From: a bacterium
Lineage (GTDB): Archaea > Nanoarchaeota > Nanoarchaeia > Woesearchaeales > UBA10216
Assembly: GCA_024206195.1 (NCBI GenBank)
Contig: JAAGZO010000465.1
Coordinates: 1-18,499, forward strand
Length of the DNA: 18,499 nt
Direction of reading: 5' to 3'
The position numbers and the translations under genes were made by a program. The notes under the pieces are model-generated. The model saw only the letters and a program-made list of their open reading frames with translations, searched no databases and had not been told where the DNA came from. Below are positions 1-7,048 of this stretch, one piece after another; the first letter of the stretch is position 1, and every line of letters starts with the position of its first letter.

Positions 1-41
1 ATAAGAATGTGCTTCCTCTGAATAGTAAGATAACAAAAACT

Positions 42-53
42 TTTTTATATAAG
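42..53 (+). promoter_or_regulatory. TATA box for the prs-pfdA-ftsY operon
   Basis: The T/A-only run TTTTTATATAAG has the form of an archaeal TATA box. A transcript starting about 25 nt downstream would begin near base 73. That leaves a short leader before prs, of about 13 nt to the GTG at 86 or 37 nt to the ATG at 110. No initiator or BRE was tested. Confidence 0.6.
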
Positions 54-109
54 TGATTTTTCTTTCTGTTTGTTAAACATATGGGGTGATTAATATTAAC
101 TCTGAAAAC

Positions 110-1042
110 ATGAGGATTTTTTCTGGAACAGCAAGCCAAAAGCTTGCAGAGGAGGTTGCAGCATATCTTAAGAAGCCTTTAGGAAAGGTTGATGTAGGAA
201 GATTCCCGAATGGTGAAGTAAGGGTCGAAATACTAGAATCTGTTCGTGGATGTGATGTTTTCCTTATACAGTCAACATGCCCGCCAGTAGACCAGAACCT
301 TATGGAGCTATTGATAATGATGGATGCTCTACGAAGGGCTTCAGCAGCATCAATTAATATTATTATACCATACTTCGGATATTCAAAACAGGACAAGAAA
401 AAGACAGGAAGAGAGCCAATATCCGCAAAGCTTGTTGCTGACATGGTTTCAATCGCAGGGGCAACCCGCGTTTTGAGCATTGACCTGCACGCAACGCAGA
501 TAGAAGGATTCTTCCGTGTGCCTGTCGACAATCTGACAGCAGTAACCATCATTGGAGAATATTTCAAGAAAAAGAAGCTGAATGACGTTGTTGTTGTTGC
601 GCCTGACGCTGGCGGAACAAAAAGAGCTCGTGATTTAGCAAACCTTCTACATGCACGTTTGGCAATTATTGACAAATACAGGCATGACTTCAGAAAAGCA
701 AATGCAATGAATGTTGTAGGAAAGGTTGAAGGGCATGATGCAATCATAATTGATGACTTTATAGATACAGGCAGCAGCATTGTAGAGGCAGTAAAAGCGC
801 TCAACAATCACGGTGCAAAAAAGGTATGGGTATGCTGTACACACGCTGTACTGACAGATCCTGCAAAAGAAAAGCTGAGCGGGCTTGACATGGAAGAGCT
901 CGTTACAACAAATACAATTGAAGTGCCAGAGGAAAAAAGATTTGAAAAGCTCAAGATAATAACAGTTGCAAATCTGCTTGGCGAATGCATAAAAAGAATT
1001 GCTGAAAGAAAAAGCCTTGCTGAGCTATTCTTAAAGAAATAA
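110..1042 (+). CDS. prs: Ribose-phosphate pyrophosphokinase (PRPP synthetase)
   Basis: Transfers pyrophosphate from ATP to ribose 5-phosphate to make PRPP, the cytosolic precursor of nucleotides, histidine and tryptophan. From the ATG at 110 the protein is 310 aa, a normal length. Visible motifs are MRIFSGTAS at the N-terminus, YSKQDKK (91-97) of the ATP-binding flexible loop, DLHATQIEGFF (125-135), PDAGG (165-169), and the PRPP-binding loop IIIDDFIDTGSS (212-223). The frame is also open from a GTG at 86, which would add MININSEN. I prefer 110 because families of this type start with M-K/R-hydrophobic-F-S-G. However, the SD-like GGGGTGAT (83-90) lies 19 nt from that ATG, so the start is uncertain. 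It is the first gene of a + strand operon, and its stop is one base before the prefoldin start. Confidence 0.96.
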   Translation: MRIFSGTASQKLAEEVAAYLKKPLGKVDVGRFPNGEVRVEILESVRGCDVFLIQSTCPPVDQNLMELLIMMDALRRASAASINIIIPYFGYSKQDKKKTGREPISAKLVADMVSIAGATRVLSIDLHATQIEGFFRVPVDNLTAVTIIGEYFKKKKLNDVVVVAPDAGGTKRARDLANLLHARLAIIDKYRHDFRKANAMNVVGKVEGHDAIIIDDFIDTGSSIVEAVKALNNHGAKKVWVCCTHAVLTDPAKEKLSGLDMEELVTTNTIEVPEEKRFEKLKIITVANLLGECIKRIAERKSLAELFLKK

Positions 1043-1043
1043 A

Positions 1044-1466
1044 ATGGAAAAACAACAAGAAGAGGAACTGCAGCAAAAATACATGGAATTCCAAATGCTT
1101 GGAAGCCAGCTAAAACAGCTACAGGGCCAGTTACAAACCGCAGAGGAACAGACAGTTGACCTTAGAACAGTGATGGATGGGCTATCTGAGCTCAAGAACA
1201 CAAAAAGCGGCGGAGAACTGCTCGCACCCATAAGCGAGGGCATCTTTGTACAGGGAACTGTTAATAACACAAGCGAACTCATAATAAATGTTGGCGCAGA
1301 TATCTGCGTAAAGAAAAGTGTTGGTGATGTAAGCAATCTACTTTGCACAAGACTTGATGAAATAAAAGCACACAGGGATAACCTAGTCAAACAGATGGAA
1401 ACAATGGCTGAGATGGCAGGAAACCTGGAAGTTGAGCTTACCAGACTTGCACAAAAAAATGTTTAA
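1044..1466 (+). CDS. pfdA: Prefoldin subunit alpha
   Basis: The alpha subunit of prefoldin (GimC), a jellyfish-shaped hexamer that holds unfolded proteins and passes them to the archaeal thermosome. The 140-aa length is typical. The layout is N-terminal coiled coil (about 1-50, rich in Glu/Gln/Leu), a central beta-hairpin region (about 58-95, including LLAPISEGIFVQGTV and ELIINVGADICV), and a C-terminal coiled coil (about 98-138). The ATG follows the prs stop by one base, with no strong ribosome binding site, which suggests translational coupling. Its 3' end overlaps the ftsY start by 8 nt. The pfdA-ftsY pair is a recurrent archaeal arrangement, and here prs precedes it. Confidence 0.93.
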   Translation: MEKQQEEELQQKYMEFQMLGSQLKQLQGQLQTAEEQTVDLRTVMDGLSELKNTKSGGELLAPISEGIFVQGTVNNTSELIINVGADICVKKSVGDVSNLLCTRLDEIKAHRDNLVKQMETMAEMAGNLEVELTRLAQKNV

Positions 1467-3012
1467 GTTTCTCAAAGACAAACTGAAAAACGTTGTAACC
1501 TCTTTTTCTGACAAACTTGAAGAAGAATCCGAAGCAGTAGAAGATACACCAATAGAAGAAAAGAAGGAAGAGGAAGTAAAAGAACCAGAAGAAAAACCTA
1601 TTGAAGAAGTAAAGGAATCGCAAGAAGAGCCTGAAGTAAAAGAAATAAAAGAAGAACCAGAAACTACTGAAGAAGAAAATGCACAGAAACTAGATGTTTC
1701 TGGCACCAACGAAGTTGGAAAAGAAGAAACTCTTGAAGAAGATATAAAAGAAGTTCCTGAAGAAAAAAAGCGTGATATTTCTGCTGAATTAGAAAAAGAG
1801 ATGGAAGATACTAAAGATGAACTAGAAGAAGATTATATTGAAAAGAAAGAACCAGTGGAAGAACCTCCAGAGATTAAAGAAGAATACAAAAAAATAGACG
1901 ATGTTGAAGAAAAAATAGAAGAAGGTATCAAAGGGGAAGAACAGCTGGAGAAAAAAGAAGAAGTAAAAGTTGAAGAAACTCATGACGAAGAAGCAAAAGA
2001 AATACTTGAGAAATCAACAAAAGGATTTTTTGGAAAAATTAAGGATAAGTTTGCTAAGAAAGAAGAGGTAAAGGAACCGCAAGAAGAGCCAAAAGAAGAA
2101 GAGATAAAAAAAGTAGAAGAACCTCAGGAAAAAAAAGGTGTTGGCGGATGGCTTTCTGAAAAAGTAACAAAGAGCGTTATTTCTGAGGAAAAGTTTGATA
2201 ATCTTTTTTGGGATATGGAGGTTGTTCTGCTTGAGAACAATGTTGCTGTAGAGGTAATTGAAAAAATCAAGGGAGATTTAAAAGAAAATATTGTTGGAAA
2301 GCCAATACAAAGAGGCAAAATAGGGGATACAGTAACAAAAAGCCTGCAAAGCAGCATAAATGAACTGTTTGATGTTGAGCAATTGGATATTATTGAAAGA
2401 GTTAAGCAGAAAAAACCATTGGTAATTGTATTTGCAGGAATAAATGGATCAGGAAAAACAACAACAATCGCAAAGCTTACCCAGCTTCTCTTAGATAATG
2501 GTTTAAAGTGTGTATTAGCTGCATCAGACACATTCAGAGCAGCATCAATAGAGCAGCTGCAAAAGCATGCAGATGCACTCAATGTTAAAATGATCAAGCA
2601 TGACTACGGAGCAGATCCTGCTGCTGTAGGTTTTGACGCAGTAAAGTATGCAGAAGCAAAAGGACTTGATGTAGTATTAATAGATACTGCAGGAAGGCTG
2701 CATTCAAATACCAATCTAATGCAGGAAATGGAGAAGGTCATAAGGGTTGTAAAGCCTGACCTAAAAATATTCATAGGAGAAAGCATAACAGGGAATGACT
2801 GTGTAGAACAGGCAAGGAAGTTCGATGAAGCAATAGGACTTGACGGCATAATCCTTTCCAAAGCAGATGTAGATGAAAAGGGCGGCGCAGCCATATCAGT
2901 AAGCTACGTCACCAAAAAACCAATATTATACATAGGCACAGGCCAGACCTATGCTGACCTGAAACCATTCAATCCTTCTATTATTACTGAGTCCCTGGGC
3001 TTATCGGCGTAG
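1459..3012 (+). CDS. ftsY: Signal recognition particle receptor FtsY
   Basis: SRP-receptor GTPase that brings ribosome-SRP complexes to the membrane translocon. From the ATG at 1459 it has 517 aa. It starts with an amphipathic MFKFLKDKLKNVV, the usual archaeal FtsY N-terminus. An alternative TTG at 1432 would add nine residues, but the family start and operon overlap favour 1459. Residues about 20-228 form a very Glu/Lys-rich low-complexity linker, interrupted at 189-200 by GFFGKIKDKFAK. The NG domain follows: helical N domain about 229-315, G1 GINGSGKTT (327-335), DTFRAAS (357-363), G3 DTAGR (409-413), G4-position SKAD (467-470, usually TK.D), and G5-like GTGQ (493-496). It overlaps pfdA by 8 nt and ends the operon. 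The acidic N-terminal region is long for an archaeal FtsY. Confidence 0.96.
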   Translation: MFKFLKDKLKNVVTSFSDKLEEESEAVEDTPIEEKKEEEVKEPEEKPIEEVKESQEEPEVKEIKEEPETTEEENAQKLDVSGTNEVGKEETLEEDIKEVPEEKKRDISAELEKEMEDTKDELEEDYIEKKEPVEEPPEIKEEYKKIDDVEEKIEEGIKGEEQLEKKEEVKVEETHDEEAKEILEKSTKGFFGKIKDKFAKKEEVKEPQEEPKEEEIKKVEEPQEKKGVGGWLSEKVTKSVISEEKFDNLFWDMEVVLLENNVAVEVIEKIKGDLKENIVGKPIQRGKIGDTVTKSLQSSINELFDVEQLDIIERVKQKKPLVIVFAGINGSGKTTTIAKLTQLLLDNGLKCVLAASDTFRAASIEQLQKHADALNVKMIKHDYGADPAAVGFDAVKYAEAKGLDVVLIDTAGRLHSNTNLMQEMEKVIRVVKPDLKIFIGESITGNDCVEQARKFDEAIGLDGIILSKADVDEKGGAAISVSYVTKKPILYIGTGQTYADLKPFNPSIITESLGLSA

Positions 3013-3050
3013 AAAAATATAGGGCATTCTTGATGACTTAAGCAGAAAAG

Positions 3051-3058
3051 TTTATAAA
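3051..3058 (+). promoter_or_regulatory. TATA box for the membrane-protein pair
   Basis: TTTATAAA lies 46 nt before the ATG at 3104. Initiation about 25 nt downstream gives a leader of roughly 23 nt. That leader contains the ribosome binding site AAGGTGAG (3093-3100) at good spacing, supporting this start codon. Confidence 0.65.
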
Positions 3059-3103
3059 GCGAAATACCCAGAGAGTTAATAATAAAAACAAAAAGGTGAG
3101 AAC

Positions 3104-3943
3104 ATGACTGAATTCGCAAAAGCATTCAAGAGACCATTTAGCAATTTTGGTAAGCTTACATTACTTTCTATTATAATTATGATTGCAGTTGCAATCCCAT
3201 ACGCTTTGGACGCTGTTCCAGAGAGCGACGTAGCCTCTCTATTGTTACTGTCTGTACTTGTGTTAACTGCGATTATATTCGTATCCTTTTTTTCATCAGG
3301 ATATCTGGTGAGGTGTGCAAGGACAGCTTCGCAAGGCGATTTTAAGCTGCCTGATTTTTCAAACCTTGGTGATCTTATTTCAAAAGGGTTTGGACAGTTC
3401 TGCATATCAATAGTATATTTCTTACCAACGTTTGCGCTAATGGCTTTGTTAGGTCTAATGTTCTGGATTGGAGGCATTATAGCAACCATCACAGGACTAG
3501 TCTTGATTTTTGCTATTATAATAGTAATGCTTTTTACAACATATTTTTTACCAATGGCAGTTGTTTCATTTGCTGCACAAAACAGATTGGGTGCAGGGTT
3601 TGAATTCAAAAAGGTAATAAACAGGGCATTTACAGTTAAGTACTTCCTTGGATTCCTTGTTGTATTAGCAGCATCATTTGTATTAGGAATGGCAACAGCT
3701 GGCCTTAGTATTGTCTCTGAAGTCACAAAATATGGAAGCATGATTGAATTATTTTATGTTATCACAGCAGTATATGTTGTTGTTAGTGCAATAATATCAG
3801 CTATTGTTAATATTTTTGCAATGACTATCTACGGAAATGTCTACAGTGAAATAGTACCTGCACCAGTGCAGAGAATTGCAAAGCCAGCTAAGCCTAGGGC
3901 AAAAACAACAAGAAAAACAAGGAAGCCTGCAAAGAGGAAATAA
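3104..3943 (+). CDS. DUF4013-like multi-pass membrane protein with basic C-terminal tail
   Basis: A 279-aa integral membrane protein of unknown function. About six hydrophobic segments can be seen (roughly 18-35, 43-64, 97-117, 121-145, 193-213 and 232-256). Between the second and third is the signature SSGYLVRCARTASQGDFKLP, which resembles the G-Y-x-x-R...G...LP pattern of the archaeal/bacterial DUF4013 family. The last 20 residues (KPAKPRAKTTRKTRKPAKRK) are almost all Lys, Arg, Thr, Pro and Ala, and are probably cytoplasmic by the positive-inside rule. The start is set by the GGTGA site a few bases upstream. The next gene starts one base after the stop, and its ribosome binding site lies in the tail codons, so the two are probably made together. 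Family assignment is by recall of the motif; the function is unknown. Confidence 0.85.
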   Translation: MTEFAKAFKRPFSNFGKLTLLSIIIMIAVAIPYALDAVPESDVASLLLLSVLVLTAIIFVSFFSSGYLVRCARTASQGDFKLPDFSNLGDLISKGFGQFCISIVYFLPTFALMALLGLMFWIGGIIATITGLVLIFAIIIVMLFTTYFLPMAVVSFAAQNRLGAGFEFKKVINRAFTVKYFLGFLVVLAASFVLGMATAGLSIVSEVTKYGSMIELFYVITAVYVVVSAIISAIVNIFAMTIYGNVYSEIVPAPVQRIAKPAKPRAKTTRKTRKPAKRK

Positions 3944-3944
3944 A

Positions 3945-4244
3945 ATGCAAGAACTAAAAAAGATTGATCCGATATCTGCTGGAAAGATATATGGCATCAT
4001 GATGGTTATATTTGGAGTGCTAATAGGCTTAATCTACGCACTGTACTTCATAATTATGGGTGCAGTGCTGAGTTTTGGTGCAGACAGCGTTACAGGTATA
4101 ACTATGATCATAATTGGTGTTGCGATAGCAGTAGCTGCTCCAGTAATGTATGGAATCATTGGCTTTTTGTCAGGCATAATCGGTGCAGCAATTTACAACT
4201 TAGTTGCAAAAAAGATTGGCGGACTAAAGGTAGAAATCAGCTAA
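3945..4244 (+). CDS. Small membrane protein of unknown function (99 aa)
   Basis: The ATG at 3945 follows the DUF4013-like stop by one base and has GAGG at 3934-3937, about 7 nt upstream, which decides this start over longer readings. The protein begins MQELKKIDPISAGKIYGIMM and has two or three hydrophobic stretches (about 17-40, 47-69 and 70-88) rich in Gly, Ile, Val and Ala. It ends with YNLVAKKIGGLKVEIS. The IDP.S..K.Y opening and GIIGF..G.IGAA.YN..A...GG ending look like a recurrent archaeal small transmembrane family, but I cannot assign a role. It is co-transcribed with the preceding membrane protein. Its last 8 nt overlap the end of the convergent helicase fragment. Confidence 0.8.
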   Translation: MQELKKIDPISAGKIYGIMMVIFGVLIGLIYALYFIIMGAVLSFGADSVTGITMIIIGVAIAVAAPVMYGIIGFLSGIIGAAIYNLVAKKIGGLKVEIS

Positions 4245-4902
4245 ACTCTGTTTTTCCTTGGAAATACAGGCCCTTGTGCAGAGGCACGGGCCTCCAATTA
4301 TCTTTTACTAATTTTGCTTTTAACCAGCCTGATAATTCTTCTGGATTGCCTATTGTTGCAGACAAAGCGATAAGCTGAACATTTTTCAGGAGCTCTCTTA
4401 GTATTGTTATAAGAATTTCTAATGTAGGACCTCTTCCTGGATCATTTAGAAGATGAATTTCATCTATTATTACAACAGATACCATGCTGAGCCATGGCGC
4501 GTGGTGACGAATTAATGAGTCAAGCTTCTCTGCAGTACAGATAATCAGGTCATAGTCTGCAAGGTATGAGTCTGAGGAATCAATATCTCCTATTGAAAGA
4601 GCAATCTTGATTGAATCACCATAACGTGCTTTGAATTCATTATATTTCTCGCTTGCCAGGGCTTTCAGCGGCACAATATACACTGTTTTTCCTTTATTTG
4701 TTAGGATGGAATTTAAGGATGCTAGCTCTGCAACCAGTGTTTTGCCTGATGAAGTAGGTGTGCAGACAAGAAGGCTTTTTCCCTCGAAAAGACCTGCATT
4801 TATTGCCTTGACCTGACAAGGCCTCAGATCATCAATCCCTTTTTTATCTAGCGCAGAATAGAGTTCCTTTGGAATCTTAGACTTCAGAGATGAAAGCTTC
4901 AT
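4237..4902 (-). CDS. Truncated Hel308/Hjm-type DNA helicase (RecA1 domain only)
   Basis: A 221-aa protein matching only the first RecA-like domain of archaeal Hel308, a superfamily 2 3'-5' helicase of about 700 aa acting at stalled forks. Motifs are Q-motif LRPCQ (26-30), Walker A TPTSSGKT (48-55), PLKAL (78-82), TAEKLDSLIRHH (123-134), Walker B DEIH (147-150) and SAT (181-183). The tail WRPVPLHKGLYFQGKTEF fits the segment that leads into RecA2, but a TGA follows. RecA2, the winged helix and the ratchet domain are absent, and the downstream DNA encodes a convergent membrane protein. The frame is clean, with its own promoter. It could be a recent deletion remnant, one half of a split helicase, a free-standing ATPase domain or an assembly misjoin. 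Alone it should not unwind DNA, because motifs IV-VI are missing. Confidence 0.85.
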   Translation of the reverse strand: MKLSSLKSKIPKELYSALDKKGIDDLRPCQVKAINAGLFEGKSLLVCTPTSSGKTLVAELASLNSILTNKGKTVYIVPLKALASEKYNEFKARYGDSIKIALSIGDIDSSDSYLADYDLIICTAEKLDSLIRHHAPWLSMVSVVIIDEIHLLNDPGRGPTLEILITILRELLKNVQLIALSATIGNPEELSGWLKAKLVKDNWRPVPLHKGLYFQGKTEFS

Positions 4903-4924
4903 AGGAAAAGAAAAGAAATGAGGT

Positions 4925-4932
4925 TATTTAAA
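4925..4932 (-). promoter_or_regulatory. TATA box for the truncated helicase
   Basis: On the minus strand CTTTAAATAACC is centred about 26 nt before the ATG at 4902, so the transcript would start at or next to the start codon (leaderless). A live-looking promoter argues mildly against a long-dead pseudogene. Confidence 0.5.
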
Positions 4933-4940
4933 GGTTTGTT

Positions 4941-4957
4941 AAAAAAAATAAAAAAAA
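4941..4957 (-). terminator. T-tract terminator after the downstream pyrophosphatase gene
   Basis: Read on the minus strand, two long T runs separated by one A lie 8-24 nt after the stop codon of the pyrophosphatase gene. Oligo-T tracts in the RNA-like strand are the usual intrinsic termination signal in archaea. No hairpin is evident. Confidence 0.55.
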
Positions 4958-4964
4958 GAATTTA

Positions 4965-6968
4965 TTAAAAGAGACTCCAGCTAAAGTATCCTACAAACAC
5001 TGTTGCAACAAGGATAGTCAGCTTAATCAGTATGTTTAGGCTTGGTCCGCTTGAGTCTTTTGAAGGATCTCCAACAGTGTCTCCAACAACAGTTGCCTTG
5101 TGCACATCAGAACCCTTGCCTCCAAGATGTCCTGATTCAACCAGTTTCTTGGCATTGTCCCATGCACCGCCTGAGTTGGACTGCTGTATTCCCAAATAGA
5201 TTCCTGATACCAAGGTTCCAGCAAGTGCTCCTCCAAGAGCCTCTGGGCCTAAAACAACACCAACAGCAAGAGGAGTGCCTATTACCAATAGTCCTGGCAT
5301 AATCATCTCCTTCAATGCAGACTTTGTTGCTATCTCAATGCACTTGTTGTAATCAGGCTTAGCCTTGCCAGCCATGATTCCCTTAATCTGCTTAAACTGC
5401 CTTCTTACCTCATCAGCAATCTTAACAGCTGCATTACCAACAGCAAGCATAATATAAGCTGAGAATCTGTATGGCACCATTGCACCTATAAACAAACCAA
5501 TCATAACCTTGTGGTTCAATAGGTTAATGGAATCCAGGCCTGCCTCGCTGGCAAACAATGTCAGTAATGCCAAAGCAGCCAGTGCTGCTGAACCAATTGC
5601 AAAACCCTTTCCAATTGCAGCTGTTGTATTGCCTGCAGCATCCAAACGGTCAGTTATTTTTCTTACAGCAGGCGGCTGGGCTGACATCTCAGCAATGCCT
5701 CCTGCATTGTCAACAATTGGACCGAAAACATCAATAGTCATTATGATAGCTGCAAGCGCAAGCATACCTACACCAGCCATTGCAACACCATATATTCCTG
5801 CAATAAGGAACGAAGAGAATATTGCAATGATCAATATACCGCCAATAGTAAGTGTTGATCTCTTACCAACACTTAAGCCGTGAATGATATTGGTTGCAGC
5901 CCCAATTCTGGAACTTTCAGCAATACCCTTTACGTGCCTGTAATCATAGCTGGTATAATACTCTGTAGCTTTACCTAATGCTATTCCACAAATTACACCT
6001 ATTAATATTGTGAAGAACACATTGTAGTTTGTGAAAAAGAAGTTATTCAGTATCAGTGTTATCACAACCAATGTGAGCGATGTTACAATAAATGCGTTTG
6101 TCAATGCTTTTGAAGGATTCTTTGATCTTGTCCTGCAAAAGAACACACCCAAAATTGTTGCCAGCAAACCTGCACAAACAACAAAAATAGGGAAGATAAA
6201 AGGAGTCTCAGTAGATGAAGCTCCCAATCTGCCAAGCGCTTCAGAAGACAATGTAAGACCAATTGCCATTGCAGCAACAAGGTTAACAATCAGTGAATCA
6301 AACAAATCAGCACCCATTCCTGCGGTATCTCCCACATTATCGCCAACATTGTCAGCAATAACAGCAGGATTCCTAGGATCATCCTCTGGGATGCCTGCCT
6401 CAACCTTTCCAACAAGATCAGCTCCTACGTCAGCTGCTTTTGTGAAGATTCCTCCTCCAACTCTTGCAAACAAAGCAATTGAAGCCACACCAAATGAATA
6501 TCCTAGCAAGGATTCAACTGACCCATCAAATGCCTGTATGATAAGTACCAAACCTGCAACACCAATAACAACAAGACCAAGGCCAACAGTAGCTGATCCT
6601 GAAAAGCTAACCTTCAACGCCTGATTAAGGTTCTTTGTAGCAGCATTTGTAGTCCTGACATTTGCCCTTACAGCCCTGTTAAGCCCTATAAATCCGATCA
6701 AAGCAGAGCTTAAGCTGCCTATAACAAATGAAACTGAGCTTTCAAGACCAAGCAAGAAACCCATAGCAATTGCAACAATAACAACATAAAGACCAATGTA
6801 AAAGTATTCTGTTGCTAAGAATTTCATAGAACCCTTTTGTATAAGAGATGAAATCTCAACCATCTTTTTATTTCCGGTTGCTTCCTTCATCATTCGCCTG
6901 TTGAAAAAAAACATAAAAAATACTGACACAACCAAAGTTACATATATAAATAATAGATTTGTTTCCAT
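4965..6968 (-). CDS. hppA: Membrane-bound ion-pumping pyrophosphatase, copy 1
   Basis: Integral membrane pyrophosphatase that hydrolyses PPi and pumps H+ and/or Na+. It has 667 aa from the ATG at 6968; a TTG at 6977 would add three residues. Length and about 16 hydrophobic segments fit the family. Visible motifs are DVGADLVGKVE (180-190), DDPRNP and ADNVGDNVGD (about 196-214), GPIVDNAGGIAEM, GNTTAAIGKGFAI, and near the end GGAWDNAKK and GDTVGDPSKDSSGPSLNILIK. Alanine in GNTTAA is the mark of K+-dependent enzymes; K+-independent ones have GNTTKA. The gate helix reads GADLFDS, with Asp224 where Na+ pumps such as the Thermotoga enzyme have Glu. Ion specificity is therefore uncertain. It lies downstream of a paralogue in the same direction. 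Confidence 0.95.
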   Translation of the reverse strand: METNLLFIYVTLVVSVFFMFFFNRRMMKEATGNKKMVEISSLIQKGSMKFLATEYFYIGLYVVIVAIAMGFLLGLESSVSFVIGSLSSALIGFIGLNRAVRANVRTTNAATKNLNQALKVSFSGSATVGLGLVVIGVAGLVLIIQAFDGSVESLLGYSFGVASIALFARVGGGIFTKAADVGADLVGKVEAGIPEDDPRNPAVIADNVGDNVGDTAGMGADLFDSLIVNLVAAMAIGLTLSSEALGRLGASSTETPFIFPIFVVCAGLLATILGVFFCRTRSKNPSKALTNAFIVTSLTLVVITLILNNFFFTNYNVFFTILIGVICGIALGKATEYYTSYDYRHVKGIAESSRIGAATNIIHGLSVGKRSTLTIGGILIIAIFSSFLIAGIYGVAMAGVGMLALAAIIMTIDVFGPIVDNAGGIAEMSAQPPAVRKITDRLDAAGNTTAAIGKGFAIGSAALAALALLTLFASEAGLDSINLLNHKVMIGLFIGAMVPYRFSAYIMLAVGNAAVKIADEVRRQFKQIKGIMAGKAKPDYNKCIEIATKSALKEMIMPGLLVIGTPLAVGVVLGPEALGGALAGTLVSGIYLGIQQSNSGGAWDNAKKLVESGHLGGKGSDVHKATVVGDTVGDPSKDSSGPSLNILIKLTILVATVFVGYFSWSLF

Positions 6969-7031
6969 AGTTATCAACGTCCTAATAGTTTTTTACCAAT
7001 CCCCCTTTTTCTACAAAGATTACAAAGCACA

Positions 7032-7040
7032 TTTTTAAAT
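7032..7040 (-). promoter_or_regulatory. TATA box between the two pyrophosphatase genes
   Basis: On the minus strand ATTTAAAAA lies just after the stop of the upstream pyrophosphatase gene. The predicted transcript start near 7010 gives a leader of about 40 nt to the ATG at 6968. This suggests copy 1 can be transcribed separately from copy 2. Confidence 0.5.
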
Positions 7041-7048
7041 GTTTCTAC

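Noticed and set aside
1..41. Possible end of an upstream gene at the left edge
   Set aside because: Too short and without recognisable coding similarity. It looks like AT-rich spacer before the prs promoter.
73..807. 244-aa open frame on the minus strand opposite prs
   Set aside because: It is antisense to a clear PRPP synthetase. Its composition (Ser/Ile/Phe-rich) is what the reverse complement of that gene gives, and it has no ribosome binding site.
1570..2140. Glu/Lys-rich stretch as a separate gene or frameshift artefact
   Set aside because: The frame is continuous with both the FtsY N-terminal helix and the NG domain, and acidic N-terminal regions are known in FtsY.
3076..3741. 221-aa minus-strand frame opposite the DUF4013-like gene
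   Set aside because: The plus-strand frame has a promoter, a ribosome binding site and membrane segments; the minus frame has none and starts inside the other gene.
4237..4902. Helicase fragment as a plain frameshift pseudogene
   Set aside because: I see no continuation of Hel308 in any frame downstream: 3104-4244 codes convincingly for convergent membrane proteins. A simple frameshift cannot explain the loss.
6031..6624. 197-aa plus-strand frame inside pyrophosphatase copy 1, with similar frames opposite copy 2
   Set aside because: Shadow of the strongly conserved minus-strand coding sequence. It contains only reversed codons for small residues, and no family is recognisable.
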